Shown here piece after piece: positions 8,486 to 16,188 of a stretch of DNA of 64,000 nt; position 1 is the first letter of the stretch; each line of letters starts with the position of its first letter. The notes under the pieces were generated by a model. It made no database searches and was not told the DNA's origin. It saw only the letters and a program-made list of their open reading frames with translations. The DNA is from Mameliella sp. MMSF_3455 (GTDB lineage Bacteria > Pseudomonadota > Alphaproteobacteria > Rhodobacterales > Rhodobacteraceae), in contig NZ_JASHJL010000016.1 in assembly GCF_030733205.1 (NCBI RefSeq), positions 55,550 through 119,549 on the forward strand, in the 5' to 3' direction. Made by a program: the position numbers and the translations under genes.

Positions 8486-9229
8486 GTGACGACAGAGCCT
8501 TGCACTGACTTTCCCCGGATTGCGCCCATCGGGCTGGATGGCGTGATCGTGCAGTTCGGACCGGCCCTGTCGGAACCGGCGAACAGGGCGGCGCTGGCCT
8601 TTCGGGCGGCGGTCGAGCGCGATCCGCCGGAAGGGGTCGAGGAGATTTCGACCTCGCTGGTTTCCACCTATCTACGGTTCGATCCGCTTTTCCTGTCGCT
8701 GGAGCGCCTGAGTGCGGACCTTGAGGCGCGGCTGACGCAGGACGACTGGTATGCGGCGCCTTTGCCCGAGGGGCGGCGGCTGTTGCGCATTCCCACGATC
8801 TATGGCGGCGAATTCGGTCCGCAGCTGGATGAGGCGGCCGAGGCTGCGGGCATGAGCGCTGCGACCGCGCAACGGGAGCTGTCGCAGGCGCGGGTGCGGG
8901 TCAATGCCATCGGCTTTGCGCCGGGCCAGCCCTATCTGGGCACGCTGCCAGAGGCCTGGGACATCCCGCGCCAGTCCGGGCTGACGCCCAGGGTGCCCAA
9001 GGGGGCGCTGGTGGTGGCGATCCGGCAATTCGTGCTGTTTTCCGTCTCGGCGCCGACGGGATGGCGACAGGTGGGGCGCACGGCGGCGCCCTTGTTCCGG
9101 CCCGAGAGCCAGACGCCTTTCCTGTTGCGGCCCGGGGACGAGGTGGTCTTTGACGCGGTCCCGGCGGAGGCCTGGGACCGGCTCTCGGACGATCCGATGG
9201 GCGGTGTGACCGTGGAGCCGCTGGCATGA
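8486..9229 (+). CDS. pxpB: 5-oxoprolinase subunit PxpB (KipI family)
   Basis: 247 aa. The C-terminal half carries the PxpB/KipI hallmark GFAPGQPYLGTLP followed by TPRVPKGALVVA and TGWRQVGRT. With PxpC and PxpA it forms the ATP-dependent 5-oxoprolinase that opens pyroglutamate to glutamate. I chose GTG 8486 because AAGGAG stands eight bases upstream. The longer frame from 8465 would put that site inside the gene. It overlaps pxpC by four bases. Confidence 0.92.
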   Translation: MTTEPCTDFPRIAPIGLDGVIVQFGPALSEPANRAALAFRAAVERDPPEGVEEISTSLVSTYLRFDPLFLSLERLSADLEARLTQDDWYAAPLPEGRRLLRIPTIYGGEFGPQLDEAAEAAGMSAATAQRELSQARVRVNAIGFAPGQPYLGTLPEAWDIPRQSGLTPRVPKGALVVAIRQFVLFSVSAPTGWRQVGRTAAPLFRPESQTPFLLRPGDEVVFDAVPAEAWDRLSDDPMGGVTVEPLA

Positions 9230-10227
9230 GCCTTCTGGAGATCCTGCAGGCCGGACCGGGCGCGACGGTTCAGGATGGCGGGCGGCCGGGCTACATGGCT
9301 CTGGGCCTGTCGCGGGGCGGGGCGGCGGACCGGCTGGCCCTGGCCGAGGGCGCGGCGCTCTTGCGCCAGCCGGTGCGCACGGCGCTGGAACTGGCGGGCT
9401 ACGGTGGGCGCTTCCGCGCGGACGTGCCCTGCCGCATCGCCCTGACCGGGGCGCCGATGCGCGCCACGCTTGACGGCGCGCCGCTGGCCTGGAACGCCAG
9501 CCACGCCCTGCCTGCCGGTGCGGATCTGGAGATCGGTGGCGCCTTGCACGGGGTCTACGGCTACCTGACGCTGGGCGGTGGCTTCGACCTGCCCGAGGAA
9601 TTGGAGGCGCGATCGGCGCATCTGAACGCCGGGTTGGGGCGGCTGCTGGAGGCGGGCGATCGCCTGCCGCTGGCACCGGACACGGGGCATGAGACCGGAC
9701 TGACACTGGACCCGATGGACCGGTTCGGCGGAGGTGTCCTGCGGGTGCTGCCCTCGTTGCAGACGGGGATGTTTCCCGAGGACATGCGGGCGCGCTTTGT
9801 CGCAGAGCGTTTTGCGCGCGACAGCCGGGGCAACCGGATGGGCATCCGCCTGCTGCCCGAGGGCGAGGGCTATGGGCTGACCGAGGGCCAGAGCATCGTG
9901 TCAGAGGTCATCACGCCCGGTGACATCCAGATCCCCGGCGACGGCGCGCCCTATGTGCTGCTTTATGAATGTCAGACCACCGGGGGCTATCCGCGCATCG
10001 GCACGGTGATTCCGGCGGACCTGCCGCGCGTTGCACAGGCCGCGCCGGGTGCGGAGTTGCGGTTCCGGTTCGTGACGCGCGACGAGGCGTTGGAGGCAGA
10101 GGGAGCGTTCCGACGCGGGTTGGAAAACATTGCCGTGCGCCCGCTGGTGCGCGATCCGGCGGATATGCCGGACCTGCTGTCGTATGAATTGATCGGCGGC
10201 GTGACCGCCGGGGAGGAGTTGTCATGA
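9226..10227 (+). CDS. pxpC: 5-oxoprolinase subunit PxpC (KipA/biotin-dependent carboxyltransferase-like)
   Basis: 333 aa. The N-terminal signature ILQAGPGATVQDGGRPGYMALGLSRGG is characteristic, with GGYLTLGGGF-type strands in the middle (YGYLTLGGGFDLPEE) and ILLYECQTTGGYPRIGTV-like strands near the end. It acts in the 5-oxoprolinase complex with PxpA and PxpB. Both ends overlap neighbours by four bases (ATGA), so the three subunits should be made in a fixed ratio. Confidence 0.92.
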   Translation: MSLLEILQAGPGATVQDGGRPGYMALGLSRGGAADRLALAEGAALLRQPVRTALELAGYGGRFRADVPCRIALTGAPMRATLDGAPLAWNASHALPAGADLEIGGALHGVYGYLTLGGGFDLPEELEARSAHLNAGLGRLLEAGDRLPLAPDTGHETGLTLDPMDRFGGGVLRVLPSLQTGMFPEDMRARFVAERFARDSRGNRMGIRLLPEGEGYGLTEGQSIVSEVITPGDIQIPGDGAPYVLLYECQTTGGYPRIGTVIPADLPRVAQAAPGAELRFRFVTRDEALEAEGAFRRGLENIAVRPLVRDPADMPDLLSYELIGGVTAGEELS

Positions 10228-11000
10228 CATCCGTGGATCTGAATGCCGATATGGGCGAAAGCTTTGGCCCCTGGGTGATGGGGCAGGACGCCGCCCTGCT
10301 GGAGGTTGTCACCAGCGCCAATGTCGCCTGTGGCTTTCACGCCGGTGACTGGGACGTGATGGCCGAGACGATGACCACGGCCAAGGCGCGGGGCGTGGGT
10401 ATTGGCGCGCATCCGGGCTTTGCCGATCTGCAGGGCTTTGGTCGGCGGCGGATGCACCTGCCCGAGCGGTCGCTGCGGCACATGGTGCAGTACCAGTTGG
10501 GGGCGGCGCTGGGCATGGCGCGGGCCGTGGGCGCCGAGGTGCGGCACCTGAAACTGCATGGCGCTCTGTCCAACATGACTTCCGAGGACGAGGGGCTGGC
10601 CGAAGCCTGTTACGGTGCCGCGCTGGAAGTGGCGCCGGAGATCATCGTCATGGTGCTGGCCGCGACGGCGCAGCAGCGGGTTGTGGAACGGCTGGGGTGC
10701 CTCTGGGCGGGCGAGATTTTCGCCGACCGGGCCTACAATGCGGATGCGACCCTGGTGGATCGCAGCCTGCCCGGGGCGGTGCTGCATGACCCCGAAGAGG
10801 CCGCGCCGCGAATCGTGAAGATGGTTCAGGCGGGGGCGGTCCTGCCGGAGACAGGCGATCCGATCCCGGCAGGGATCGACACGATCTGCCTGCATGGGGA
10901 CGGTGCGACGGCCCTGCCGATGGCACGCGCCGTGCGCGGCGCGCTGGAGGCGGCAGGGATCGAGGTCAAAGCCTTCGAGGGGCGTCGCGGGGCCCCATAG
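10224..11000 (+). CDS. pxpA: 5-oxoprolinase subunit PxpA (LamB/YcsF family)
   Basis: 258 aa. DLNADMGESFGPW at the N-terminus and ANVACGFHAGDWDVM are diagnostic of the LamB/YcsF family. LKLHGALSNM and DTICLHGDG supply further metal-site residues. It is the hydrolytic subunit of the Pxp 5-oxoprolinase. This is the last gene of the operon; it ends 15 bases before the convergent znuA stop, so both units terminate in a very short gap. Confidence 0.95.
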   Translation: MTSVDLNADMGESFGPWVMGQDAALLEVVTSANVACGFHAGDWDVMAETMTTAKARGVGIGAHPGFADLQGFGRRRMHLPERSLRHMVQYQLGAALGMARAVGAEVRHLKLHGALSNMTSEDEGLAEACYGAALEVAPEIIVMVLAATAQQRVVERLGCLWAGEIFADRAYNADATLVDRSLPGAVLHDPEEAAPRIVKMVQAGAVLPETGDPIPAGIDTICLHGDGATALPMARAVRGALEAAGIEVKAFEGRRGAP

Positions 11001-11014
11001 GGCCCCGGCGCGGG

Positions 11015-12076
11015 TCAATTGCCGGCGCAGTCGGCGATTCGCATCGCGGTTTCAAGGATCAGCGCAGGGTACAGCGCGGTGCCCTGCGGCAGATCCGTTC
11101 CCAGCGGGTCGAGCTGCACCGAGGGCAGGCCGCTGGCCTTGACCGCTTCCAGCAGGCGCGGGTCCGTGGAGGTTTCTGTCAGGATGCAGGCCGCACCCTG
11201 TTCGGCCAGCCCGTCGCGCAGCGCGGCGAGGCGGGCGGGGCCGGGCGTGTTCGCATCCGCGTCCGAGATGGCGCCGATGACGCTCAGATCGAAGAATTCC
11301 TCGTAGTACTGGTAGGCATCATGGGCGAGGGCGAGTGGGCGGTCCGCGACCGGATCCAGGACCGCGCGTGCCTGTTCAACGGCCTCTGCGATCGTCCGGG
11401 CGCCGCCCTCGGCGTTGGCAGTGTAGGTGGCGGCGTTCTCGGGATCCGCTTGTGACAGGGCCTCGGCGATCAGGGTCAGCCAGAGGGTCGCGTTTTCCGG
11501 AGAGAGCCAGACATGCGAGTCATGCGCGCCGTGACCGTCGTGGGCATGATGCCCTTCGGCGTGGTCGTCATGGTGGTCGTCGTCGTGATCGTCATGATGC
11601 CCTTCGGCGTGGTCGTCATGGTGGTCATCATCGTGATCATCGTGATCGTCGTGATCATCATGGCCGTCTGCATGATCATCGTGTTCGTCGTGATGCTCGT
11701 CATGCTCATCGTGTTCATGCGGAAACAGGCCGGTGTCACGGAAGGGCAAGAGATGCGTTCCGGGCGCTTCGCCAAGGGCCAGCGACAGGGCCGATCCGGC
11801 CAGCGCGTCGATCTGCTCTTGCAGTTGCGGCGTCAGGTCTGGCCCGACCCAGATCACCACATCCGCCTCAGACAGGGCGCGCCCCTGGCTGGGGCGCAGG
11901 GCCATGTGGTGTGGCGAGGCACCGGGGGCCAACAGCCGCTCTGGCGTGGCGAGATCGCCCAGGACCGTGGCGACCAGGCTTTCGACCGGGCCGATGTCGG
12001 TGACGACGCGGGGCACCTCTGCCGAGGCGATCTGGGGCAGGGTGAGGAAGGCGGACAGAACAAGGGGGCGGAGCAT
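11015..12076 (-). CDS. znuA: zinc ABC transporter substrate-binding protein ZnuA
   Basis: 353 aa periplasmic solute-binding protein of cluster A-I. A signal peptide ends near ASA-EVPRVV. PHHMALRPSQ supplies the first zinc His. Between about residues 120 and 175 lies an unusually long, almost pure His/Asp/Glu loop, followed by DSHVWLSPENA with the next zinc His. YQYYEEFFDL and ILTETSTDP continue the C-lobe. The loop is thought to gather zinc and regulate uptake. The gene is divergent from zur-znuCB with two Zur-box-like palindromes between, so zinc repression is expected. Confidence 0.95.
   Translation of the reverse strand: MLRPLVLSAFLTLPQIASAEVPRVVTDIGPVESLVATVLGDLATPERLLAPGASPHHMALRPSQGRALSEADVVIWVGPDLTPQLQEQIDALAGSALSLALGEAPGTHLLPFRDTGLFPHEHDEHDEHHDEHDDHADGHDDHDDHDDHDDDHHDDHAEGHHDDHDDDHHDDHAEGHHAHDGHGAHDSHVWLSPENATLWLTLIAEALSQADPENAATYTANAEGGARTIAEAVEQARAVLDPVADRPLALAHDAYQYYEEFFDLSVIGAISDADANTPGPARLAALRDGLAEQGAACILTETSTDPRLLEAVKASGLPSVQLDPLGTDLPQGTALYPALILETAMRIADCAGN
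11545..11640. repeat. 48-bp tandem repeat inside znuA (His/Asp loop)
   Basis: Two adjacent 48-bp copies, 11545-11592 and 11593-11640, differ at only a few bases. They encode two copies of a 16-residue His/Asp unit in ZnuA. A longer flank of imperfect GTC/ATC-type triplets extends to about 11720. The repeat is in frame and can change length by slippage without breaking the gene. Confidence 0.85.
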
Positions 12077-12093
12077 GGAACCTCGGATCGCAT

Positions 12094-12106
12094 GTTATGA
12101 TATAAC
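12094..12106. promoter_or_regulatory. Zur-box-like palindrome in front of znuA
   Basis: GTTATGATATAAC is a perfect GTTAT-n3-ATAAC palindrome 18 bases before the znuA start. It resembles the alphaproteobacterial Zur operator. Zur encoded by the divergent gene would bind here with zinc and repress znuA. Confidence 0.7.
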
Positions 12107-12130
12107 GTTCGCGGGCTTGTACGGCAAAAC

Positions 12131-12143
12131 GTTATACCATATC
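12131..12143. promoter_or_regulatory. second Zur-box-like site in front of zur-znuCB
   Basis: GTTATACCATATC matches the first palindrome with one half-site mismatch (ATATC for ATAAC). It lies 28 bases before the zur start and may mediate repression of zur-znuC-znuB. Confidence 0.5.
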
Positions 12144-12171
12144 AACCCCAAACCCGAAGGAGAGTCGCGAC

Positions 12172-12651
12172 ATGGAAACCAAGGGGTTCGAACATCACGA
12201 CCACCACCATTGCATTGCCACGTCGCTGCGCACGGTCGAAGAGGCCTGCAAGGCGCAGGGGCTGCAGTTCACGCCGGTGCGCCGTCGGGTGCTGGAGATC
12301 CTGCTAGACGAGCATCGGGCGATGGGTGCCTATGACGTGCTGGACGTGCTCCGCAAGGAAGGGCTGGGCTCGCAGCCGCCGGTGGCCTACCGGGCGCTGG
12401 ATTTCCTTGTGGCCAACGGTTTCGCCCACCGGATCGAGCGGTTGAACGCCTTTGTCGCCTGCACGGCGCCGGGGGAACGGCACGCGCCCTGTTTCCTGAT
12501 CTGCCGCGCCTGTTCGGCAGTGGCCGAAACCCCGGGACGGCGGGCCTCTGATGCGCTGCGGTCCGCCGCCGGGGAACTGGGATTCAAGGTCGAACGCGTG
12601 GCGATCGAGGCAGAGGGCCTGTGTCCCGCCTGCGTGGAGGCCGGCGCGTGA
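12172..12651 (+). CDS. zur: Fur-family zinc uptake regulator Zur
   Basis: 159 aa. The winged-helix DNA-binding half includes FTPVRRRVLEILLDEHRAMGAYDVLDVL, followed by PPVAYRALDFLVANGFAHRIE, the Fur recognition helix. The C-terminal half contains CTAPGERHAPCFLICRACSAV and a final CPAC pair for structural zinc. A His-rich N-terminus (HHDHHHC) is typical of Zur rather than Fur. The genomic link to znuC and znuB and the palindromes upstream support a zinc role. Confidence 0.92.
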   Translation: METKGFEHHDHHHCIATSLRTVEEACKAQGLQFTPVRRRVLEILLDEHRAMGAYDVLDVLRKEGLGSQPPVAYRALDFLVANGFAHRIERLNAFVACTAPGERHAPCFLICRACSAVAETPGRRASDALRSAAGELGFKVERVAIEAEGLCPACVEAGA

Positions 12652-13391
12652 GCGGATTGATCGAGGCGCAAGGTCTGACCCTGCGGCACGGCACGCGCGA
12701 GGTCCTGCGCGACGTGGATTTCTCGATCGCGCCAGCAGAGATCGTCACCGTGGTAGGGCCGAACGGTTCGGGCAAGTCGACGCTGCTGCGGGCGCTGATC
12801 GGTGCGCTGAAACCGTCGCGCGGGAAGGTGACGCGCCAGCCTGCGCTGCGATTGGGCTATGTGCCGCAGGGGCTGCGGTTGGACGGGTCGATGCCCATGA
12901 CGGTGGCCCGGTTCCTGAACCTGCCGAAGCGGGTCAGCGCGGCCGACTGTTCCAAGGTGCTGGACGAGGCCGGGGCAGGCGACCTGGCCGACCGGCAGAT
13001 GTCGGACCTGTCGGGGGGGCAGTTCCAGCGGGTCCTGCTGGCGCGGGCGCTGCTGAACGATCCGCAGATCCTGATCCTGGACGAACCGACAACCGGTCTG
13101 GACCAGCCGGGACAGGCCAGTTTCTATCGCCAGATCGAGGCGTTGCGCGACCGCATGGGCTGTGCCGTCCTGATGGTCAGCCATGAGTTGCACGTTGTCA
13201 TGAGCGCGAGCGACCGGGTGATCTGCCTCAACGGTCATGTCTGCTGTGAAGGTCACCCCGAGGTCGTGGCCCAGGCCGAGGAATACCGCGCCCTGTTCGG
13301 AACCGGAACGCAGGGGGCGCTGGCGCTTTATCGGCACGAACACACGCACCGTCACGATCACGCGCCGGGAGAGACCTGCGATGCTGGATGA
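12648..13391 (+). CDS. znuC: zinc ABC transporter ATP-binding protein ZnuC
   Basis: 247 aa. ABC ATPase motifs in order: Walker A VGPNGSGKST near residue 42, Q-loop GYVPQ, signature LSGGQFQ, Walker B ILILDEP, and a switch His in MVSHELH. A His-rich tail (RHEHTHRHDHAPGE) is usual for ZnuC and may handle zinc. GTG 2-base-staggered with the zur stop (GTGA) is the likely start. It overlaps znuB by 11 bases. Confidence 0.94.
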   Translation: MSGLIEAQGLTLRHGTREVLRDVDFSIAPAEIVTVVGPNGSGKSTLLRALIGALKPSRGKVTRQPALRLGYVPQGLRLDGSMPMTVARFLNLPKRVSAADCSKVLDEAGAGDLADRQMSDLSGGQFQRVLLARALLNDPQILILDEPTTGLDQPGQASFYRQIEALRDRMGCAVLMVSHELHVVMSASDRVICLNGHVCCEGHPEVVAQAEEYRALFGTGTQGALALYRHEHTHRHDHAPGETCDAG

Positions 13392-14181
13392 TTTCCTTGT
13401 CCGTGCGGTGCTGGCGGCGGTGGGGGCGGCGCTGGCGGCGGCCCCGCTGGGGGTCTTCGTGGTCTGGCGGCGCATGGCCTATTTCGGCGACGCGACCTCG
13501 CACGCGGCGATCCTGGGCGTGGCGCTGGCGCTGGCGCTGTCGGTGCCTGTCTTCGCCGGGACGCTGGTGGTGGCATTGTTGGTCGCCTTTGGCGTCGCGC
13601 GCCTGACCGGGCGCGGCTATGCCGCCGACATGGTCCTGGGCGTCGCCGCCCATGCGGCCCTGGCGACCGGGCTGGTGGCGTCCAGTCTCCTGTCAGGCCC
13701 GCGCCTGAACCTCGAGGCCTATCTGTTCGGAGATATCCTGGCGGTCAGCAAGATGGACTTGGCGGTGATCTGGGGCGGGGGCGCTGCGGTTGCGGCGTTG
13801 ATCGGCTGGCGCTGGCAGGCCTTGCTGTTGTCCACCCTCTCGCCCGATCTGGCGGCCGCCTCCGGTGTTAAACCGGAACGCGAACGCGTGACCCTGATGC
13901 TGGCGCTGGCTTTGGTCGTGGCGGTCGCGTTGAAGGTGGTTGGCGCGCTGCTGATTGCGGCCCTGCTGATCATTCCGGCGGCGGCGGCGCGTCCGCTGTC
14001 CCGCACGCCCGAAGGGATGCTGGCGGGCGCGGCCTCGGTGGGCGTGATCGCCGCGCTGGGCGGGCTCTGGGCTGCGTGGAGCTTTGACACGCCTGCGGGG
14101 CCAAGCATCGTCTGCGTCGCCGCCGTCACCTTTGGCATAAGCGCCCTTGGCGGGCATCTGGTCGGCGGGCGCAATGGCTGA
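13381..14181 (+). CDS. znuB: zinc ABC transporter permease ZnuB
   Basis: 266 aa integral membrane protein of the ABC-3 family. About eight hydrophobic segments run the length of the protein. It includes FGDATSHAAILGVALALAL, the conserved permease motif near the N-terminus, and LLIAALLIIPAAAARPLS toward the C-terminus. With ZnuA and ZnuC it imports zinc across the inner membrane. Start ATG 13381 lies inside the end of znuC, consistent with coupling. Confidence 0.94.
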   Translation: MLDDFLVRAVLAAVGAALAAAPLGVFVVWRRMAYFGDATSHAAILGVALALALSVPVFAGTLVVALLVAFGVARLTGRGYAADMVLGVAAHAALATGLVASSLLSGPRLNLEAYLFGDILAVSKMDLAVIWGGGAAVAALIGWRWQALLLSTLSPDLAAASGVKPERERVTLMLALALVVAVALKVVGALLIAALLIIPAAAARPLSRTPEGMLAGAASVGVIAALGGLWAAWSFDTPAGPSIVCVAAVTFGISALGGHLVGGRNG

Positions 14182-14247
14182 TCCCGCGGCGGACCGGATT
14201 GCGACTGTCCCCTTGTTGACGCAGCGGGTAGGACAGACCCGAGCGAA

Positions 14248-15672
14248 GTGACAACCGGGAGAGCGGCGATTTCTGCGCGGCGGACAGAAAAGGTGGATGC
14301 GGCCACCGGCGTATTGCTGGTACTGGTCGCGATCGTGGTCACACTGGACGAATGGGACCTGCACGGCGCATTTGTCCTGATCCCTTTCCTGGTGACGGCG
14401 CTGGTGGCCCTGCTGGCAATCAGGGTTAGGCGGTCACGGCAGGCCTTTGTTCTTGCGGCCCTGGTGCTGACCGGCGTGGCGGTGGCGATTCTGCCCGATT
14501 GGCAGACAACCGTGCTGCGCGCCTTGGGCTCTGCCGGCTTCATTGCCGCCTTTTTCGCCGCGCTGACCACGCTGCGCAATGTGGCCGAAAGCTCTCCGTC
14601 CATCCGCGCCGCGGGGATGTTCCTGGCCGAGCAGCCGCCCGGGCGCCGCTATGCCGCGCTGACAGTGGGCAGCCACATGTTCGCCCTGTTGCTGAACTAC
14701 GGGGCGATCTCGCTGCTGGGAAACCTGGCGACAACCAGCGCCGCGCAGGAGCCCAATGCCGAGATCCGGAGCCATCGCACGCGGCGTATGCTGCTGGCGA
14801 TCCAGCGTGGTTTCATCTCGTCGCTGCCCTGGTCGCCGCTGGGGTTTTCCATGGCGATCACCAATGCATTGATTCCCGGCGCCCGCTGGGCGGCATCGGC
14901 GCCCGCCGGGTTCGTCAGCGCGGGGATCATCATCGTGGCGGGCTGGGCGCTGGACCGGATCTTCAAGCCGAAACTGTCGGTTCCGCCGCCGCCACGCGGG
15001 CCGGTCGAGGGCTCCTGGGCGCTGATGCGGCCGCTTTTGCTGCTTCTGGTCCTGCTGGGGGTGACGGTTTCCGTGCTGCACACACAGACCGGTTTCCGGA
15101 TCGTGGGGATCGTGATGCTGGTGGTGCCCGTCCTGTCGCTGGGCTGGGCGCTGGTCCAGCATCGGGGCGGCGCGCTGGACTACGGGATGCGTGACCGGCT
15201 GGTGCGCTACGTCACGCAGGAACTGCCCGGCACCCGGGGCGAGGTCACCCTGTTGATGATGGCGGGCTATATCGGGACCGTGGGTGGCCCACTGCTGGGC
15301 CCGGTGGTGGCCGGGGCGGGCATCGACTTGGCCGCGCTGCCGACCTGGGCGGTTCTGGTGCTGCTGGTCTGGCTGGTGCCGTTCCTGGGCCAACTGGGCA
15401 TGAATCCGATTCTTGCGGTGACGCTCTTTGCGTCGATCATCCCGGCACCCGAGGTGCTGGGGGTCAGTCCGTCGGCCTTGGTGGCGGCCATTGCGGCGGG
15501 CTGGGCCATCAGCGGGATCTGCTCGCCCTTCACGGCGACCACCCTGTTGATCGGGTCCTTTGCCGGTGTCAGCGCCTTGCACGTCGGGGTCCGTTGGAAC
15601 GGGGCCTTTGTCGTCATCGTCGGCGCGCTCTTGTCTGCCTGGGTGGTGATTTACGCCTTTGTCATCGGGTGA
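14248..15672 (+). CDS. multi-pass membrane protein, transporter-like, unassigned
   Basis: 474 aa, with roughly ten to twelve hydrophobic segments (for example VLLVLVAIVVTL, LLLLLVLLGVTVSVL, LGMNPILAVTLFASI). The central loop NYGAISLLGNLATTSA and the C-terminal QLGMNPILAVTLF and GICSPFTATTLLIGSFAG resemble ion-transporter-superfamily re-entrant regions, but I cannot name the substrate. GTG 14248 is used as start and has no strong SD. It follows znuB after 66 bases and may be read from the zinc operon promoter, though there is no sign that it moves zinc. Confidence 0.7.
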   Translation: MTTGRAAISARRTEKVDAATGVLLVLVAIVVTLDEWDLHGAFVLIPFLVTALVALLAIRVRRSRQAFVLAALVLTGVAVAILPDWQTTVLRALGSAGFIAAFFAALTTLRNVAESSPSIRAAGMFLAEQPPGRRYAALTVGSHMFALLLNYGAISLLGNLATTSAAQEPNAEIRSHRTRRMLLAIQRGFISSLPWSPLGFSMAITNALIPGARWAASAPAGFVSAGIIIVAGWALDRIFKPKLSVPPPPRGPVEGSWALMRPLLLLLVLLGVTVSVLHTQTGFRIVGIVMLVVPVLSLGWALVQHRGGALDYGMRDRLVRYVTQELPGTRGEVTLLMMAGYIGTVGGPLLGPVVAGAGIDLAALPTWAVLVLLVWLVPFLGQLGMNPILAVTLFASIIPAPEVLGVSPSALVAAIAAGWAISGICSPFTATTLLIGSFAGVSALHVGVRWNGAFVVIVGALLSAWVVIYAFVIG

Positions 15673-16101
15673 ATTGCAGGCAAGACTGGGCCTTCGGATT
15701 GTCCTTTGCAGGGTGTTCGACTCGCATGGCATTGTTCGCGGAAAGGCCCGTTAACGTCTTGGCGCGTCTGCCGATTTCCGCCCCGAGGTTTCGCGCGGCG
15801 GCTGCATAGGCAGTTGCGCTGTTCACCTGGGCTCCCTGTTCGGAGGGGGTTGGCGCCACACAAGCAGCACATGCGTTCATTTGGGACCATCGCGATCGTC
15901 GCATTGTTAAGTCGTGAAGCGCCAAACTGGTGTTGCACGTCTGAATGACCACGCTGACCGCCCGCGCATTGGCAGTGTCCCATAGACCGTTGCCATGCCG
16001 GATGAGGTCAAACGGTGGACGCGGCATTCGTGAAAGAGCCGCCTCGATGGCCATCGTGTGCGCGGGTCACCATCAGCCAACACTCGAAATGTGAAGGAAG
16101 A
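15673..16101. other. host intergenic stretch between membrane-protein gene and attL
   Basis: About 430 bases without a recognisable gene. A minus-strand open frame of 130 codons (15662-16054) overlaps the preceding gene end and has no family resemblance or clear SD, so I do not call it. No tRNA, repeat or terminator with a T-run is seen. Before phage insertion this DNA lay directly downstream of the tRNA-Tyr gene. Confidence 0.5.
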
Positions 16102-16122
16102 TGGTGGGCGACCTTGGAATCG
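16102..16122. other. attL core (21-bp repeat of the tRNA-Tyr 3' end)
   Basis: The 21 bases TGGTGGGCGACCTTGGAATC-G are identical to 56537-56557, the 3' part of the tRNA-Tyr gene. Sequence diverges on both sides. The integrase gene ends 66 bases away, as expected for a tRNA-targeting phage. Confidence 0.93.
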
Positions 16123-16159
16123 CAGAATGACCGATTGCGCGTTTATTTTATGGCTCACC

Positions 16160-16186
16160 TGTCCCGCAAAAATGCCATGCGGGACA
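16160..16186. repeat. pair of TGCGGGACA motifs near attL
   Basis: TGTCCCGCA at 16160-16168 and TGCGGGACA at 16178-16186 form an inverted pair between attL and the integrase gene. The same nonamer recurs twice near attR (56438 and 56493). Location and recurrence suggest arm-type integrase or excisionase sites. Confidence 0.55.
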
Positions 16187-16188
16187 CA

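Noticed and set aside
11545..11720. repeat array that looks CRISPR-like at first glance
   Set aside because: Units are contiguous without spacers, in frame, and encode the His/Asp loop. No cas gene is present in the window.
11513..12100. plus-strand frame with valine/isoleucine/methionine runs opposite znuA
   Set aside because: The apparent membrane protein is just the complement of the His/Asp loop; the minus strand has the ZnuA signal peptide and zinc ligands.
15662..16054. 130-codon minus-strand frame before attL
   Set aside because: No SD, no family resemblance, and it overlaps the end of the membrane-protein gene; left as intergenic.
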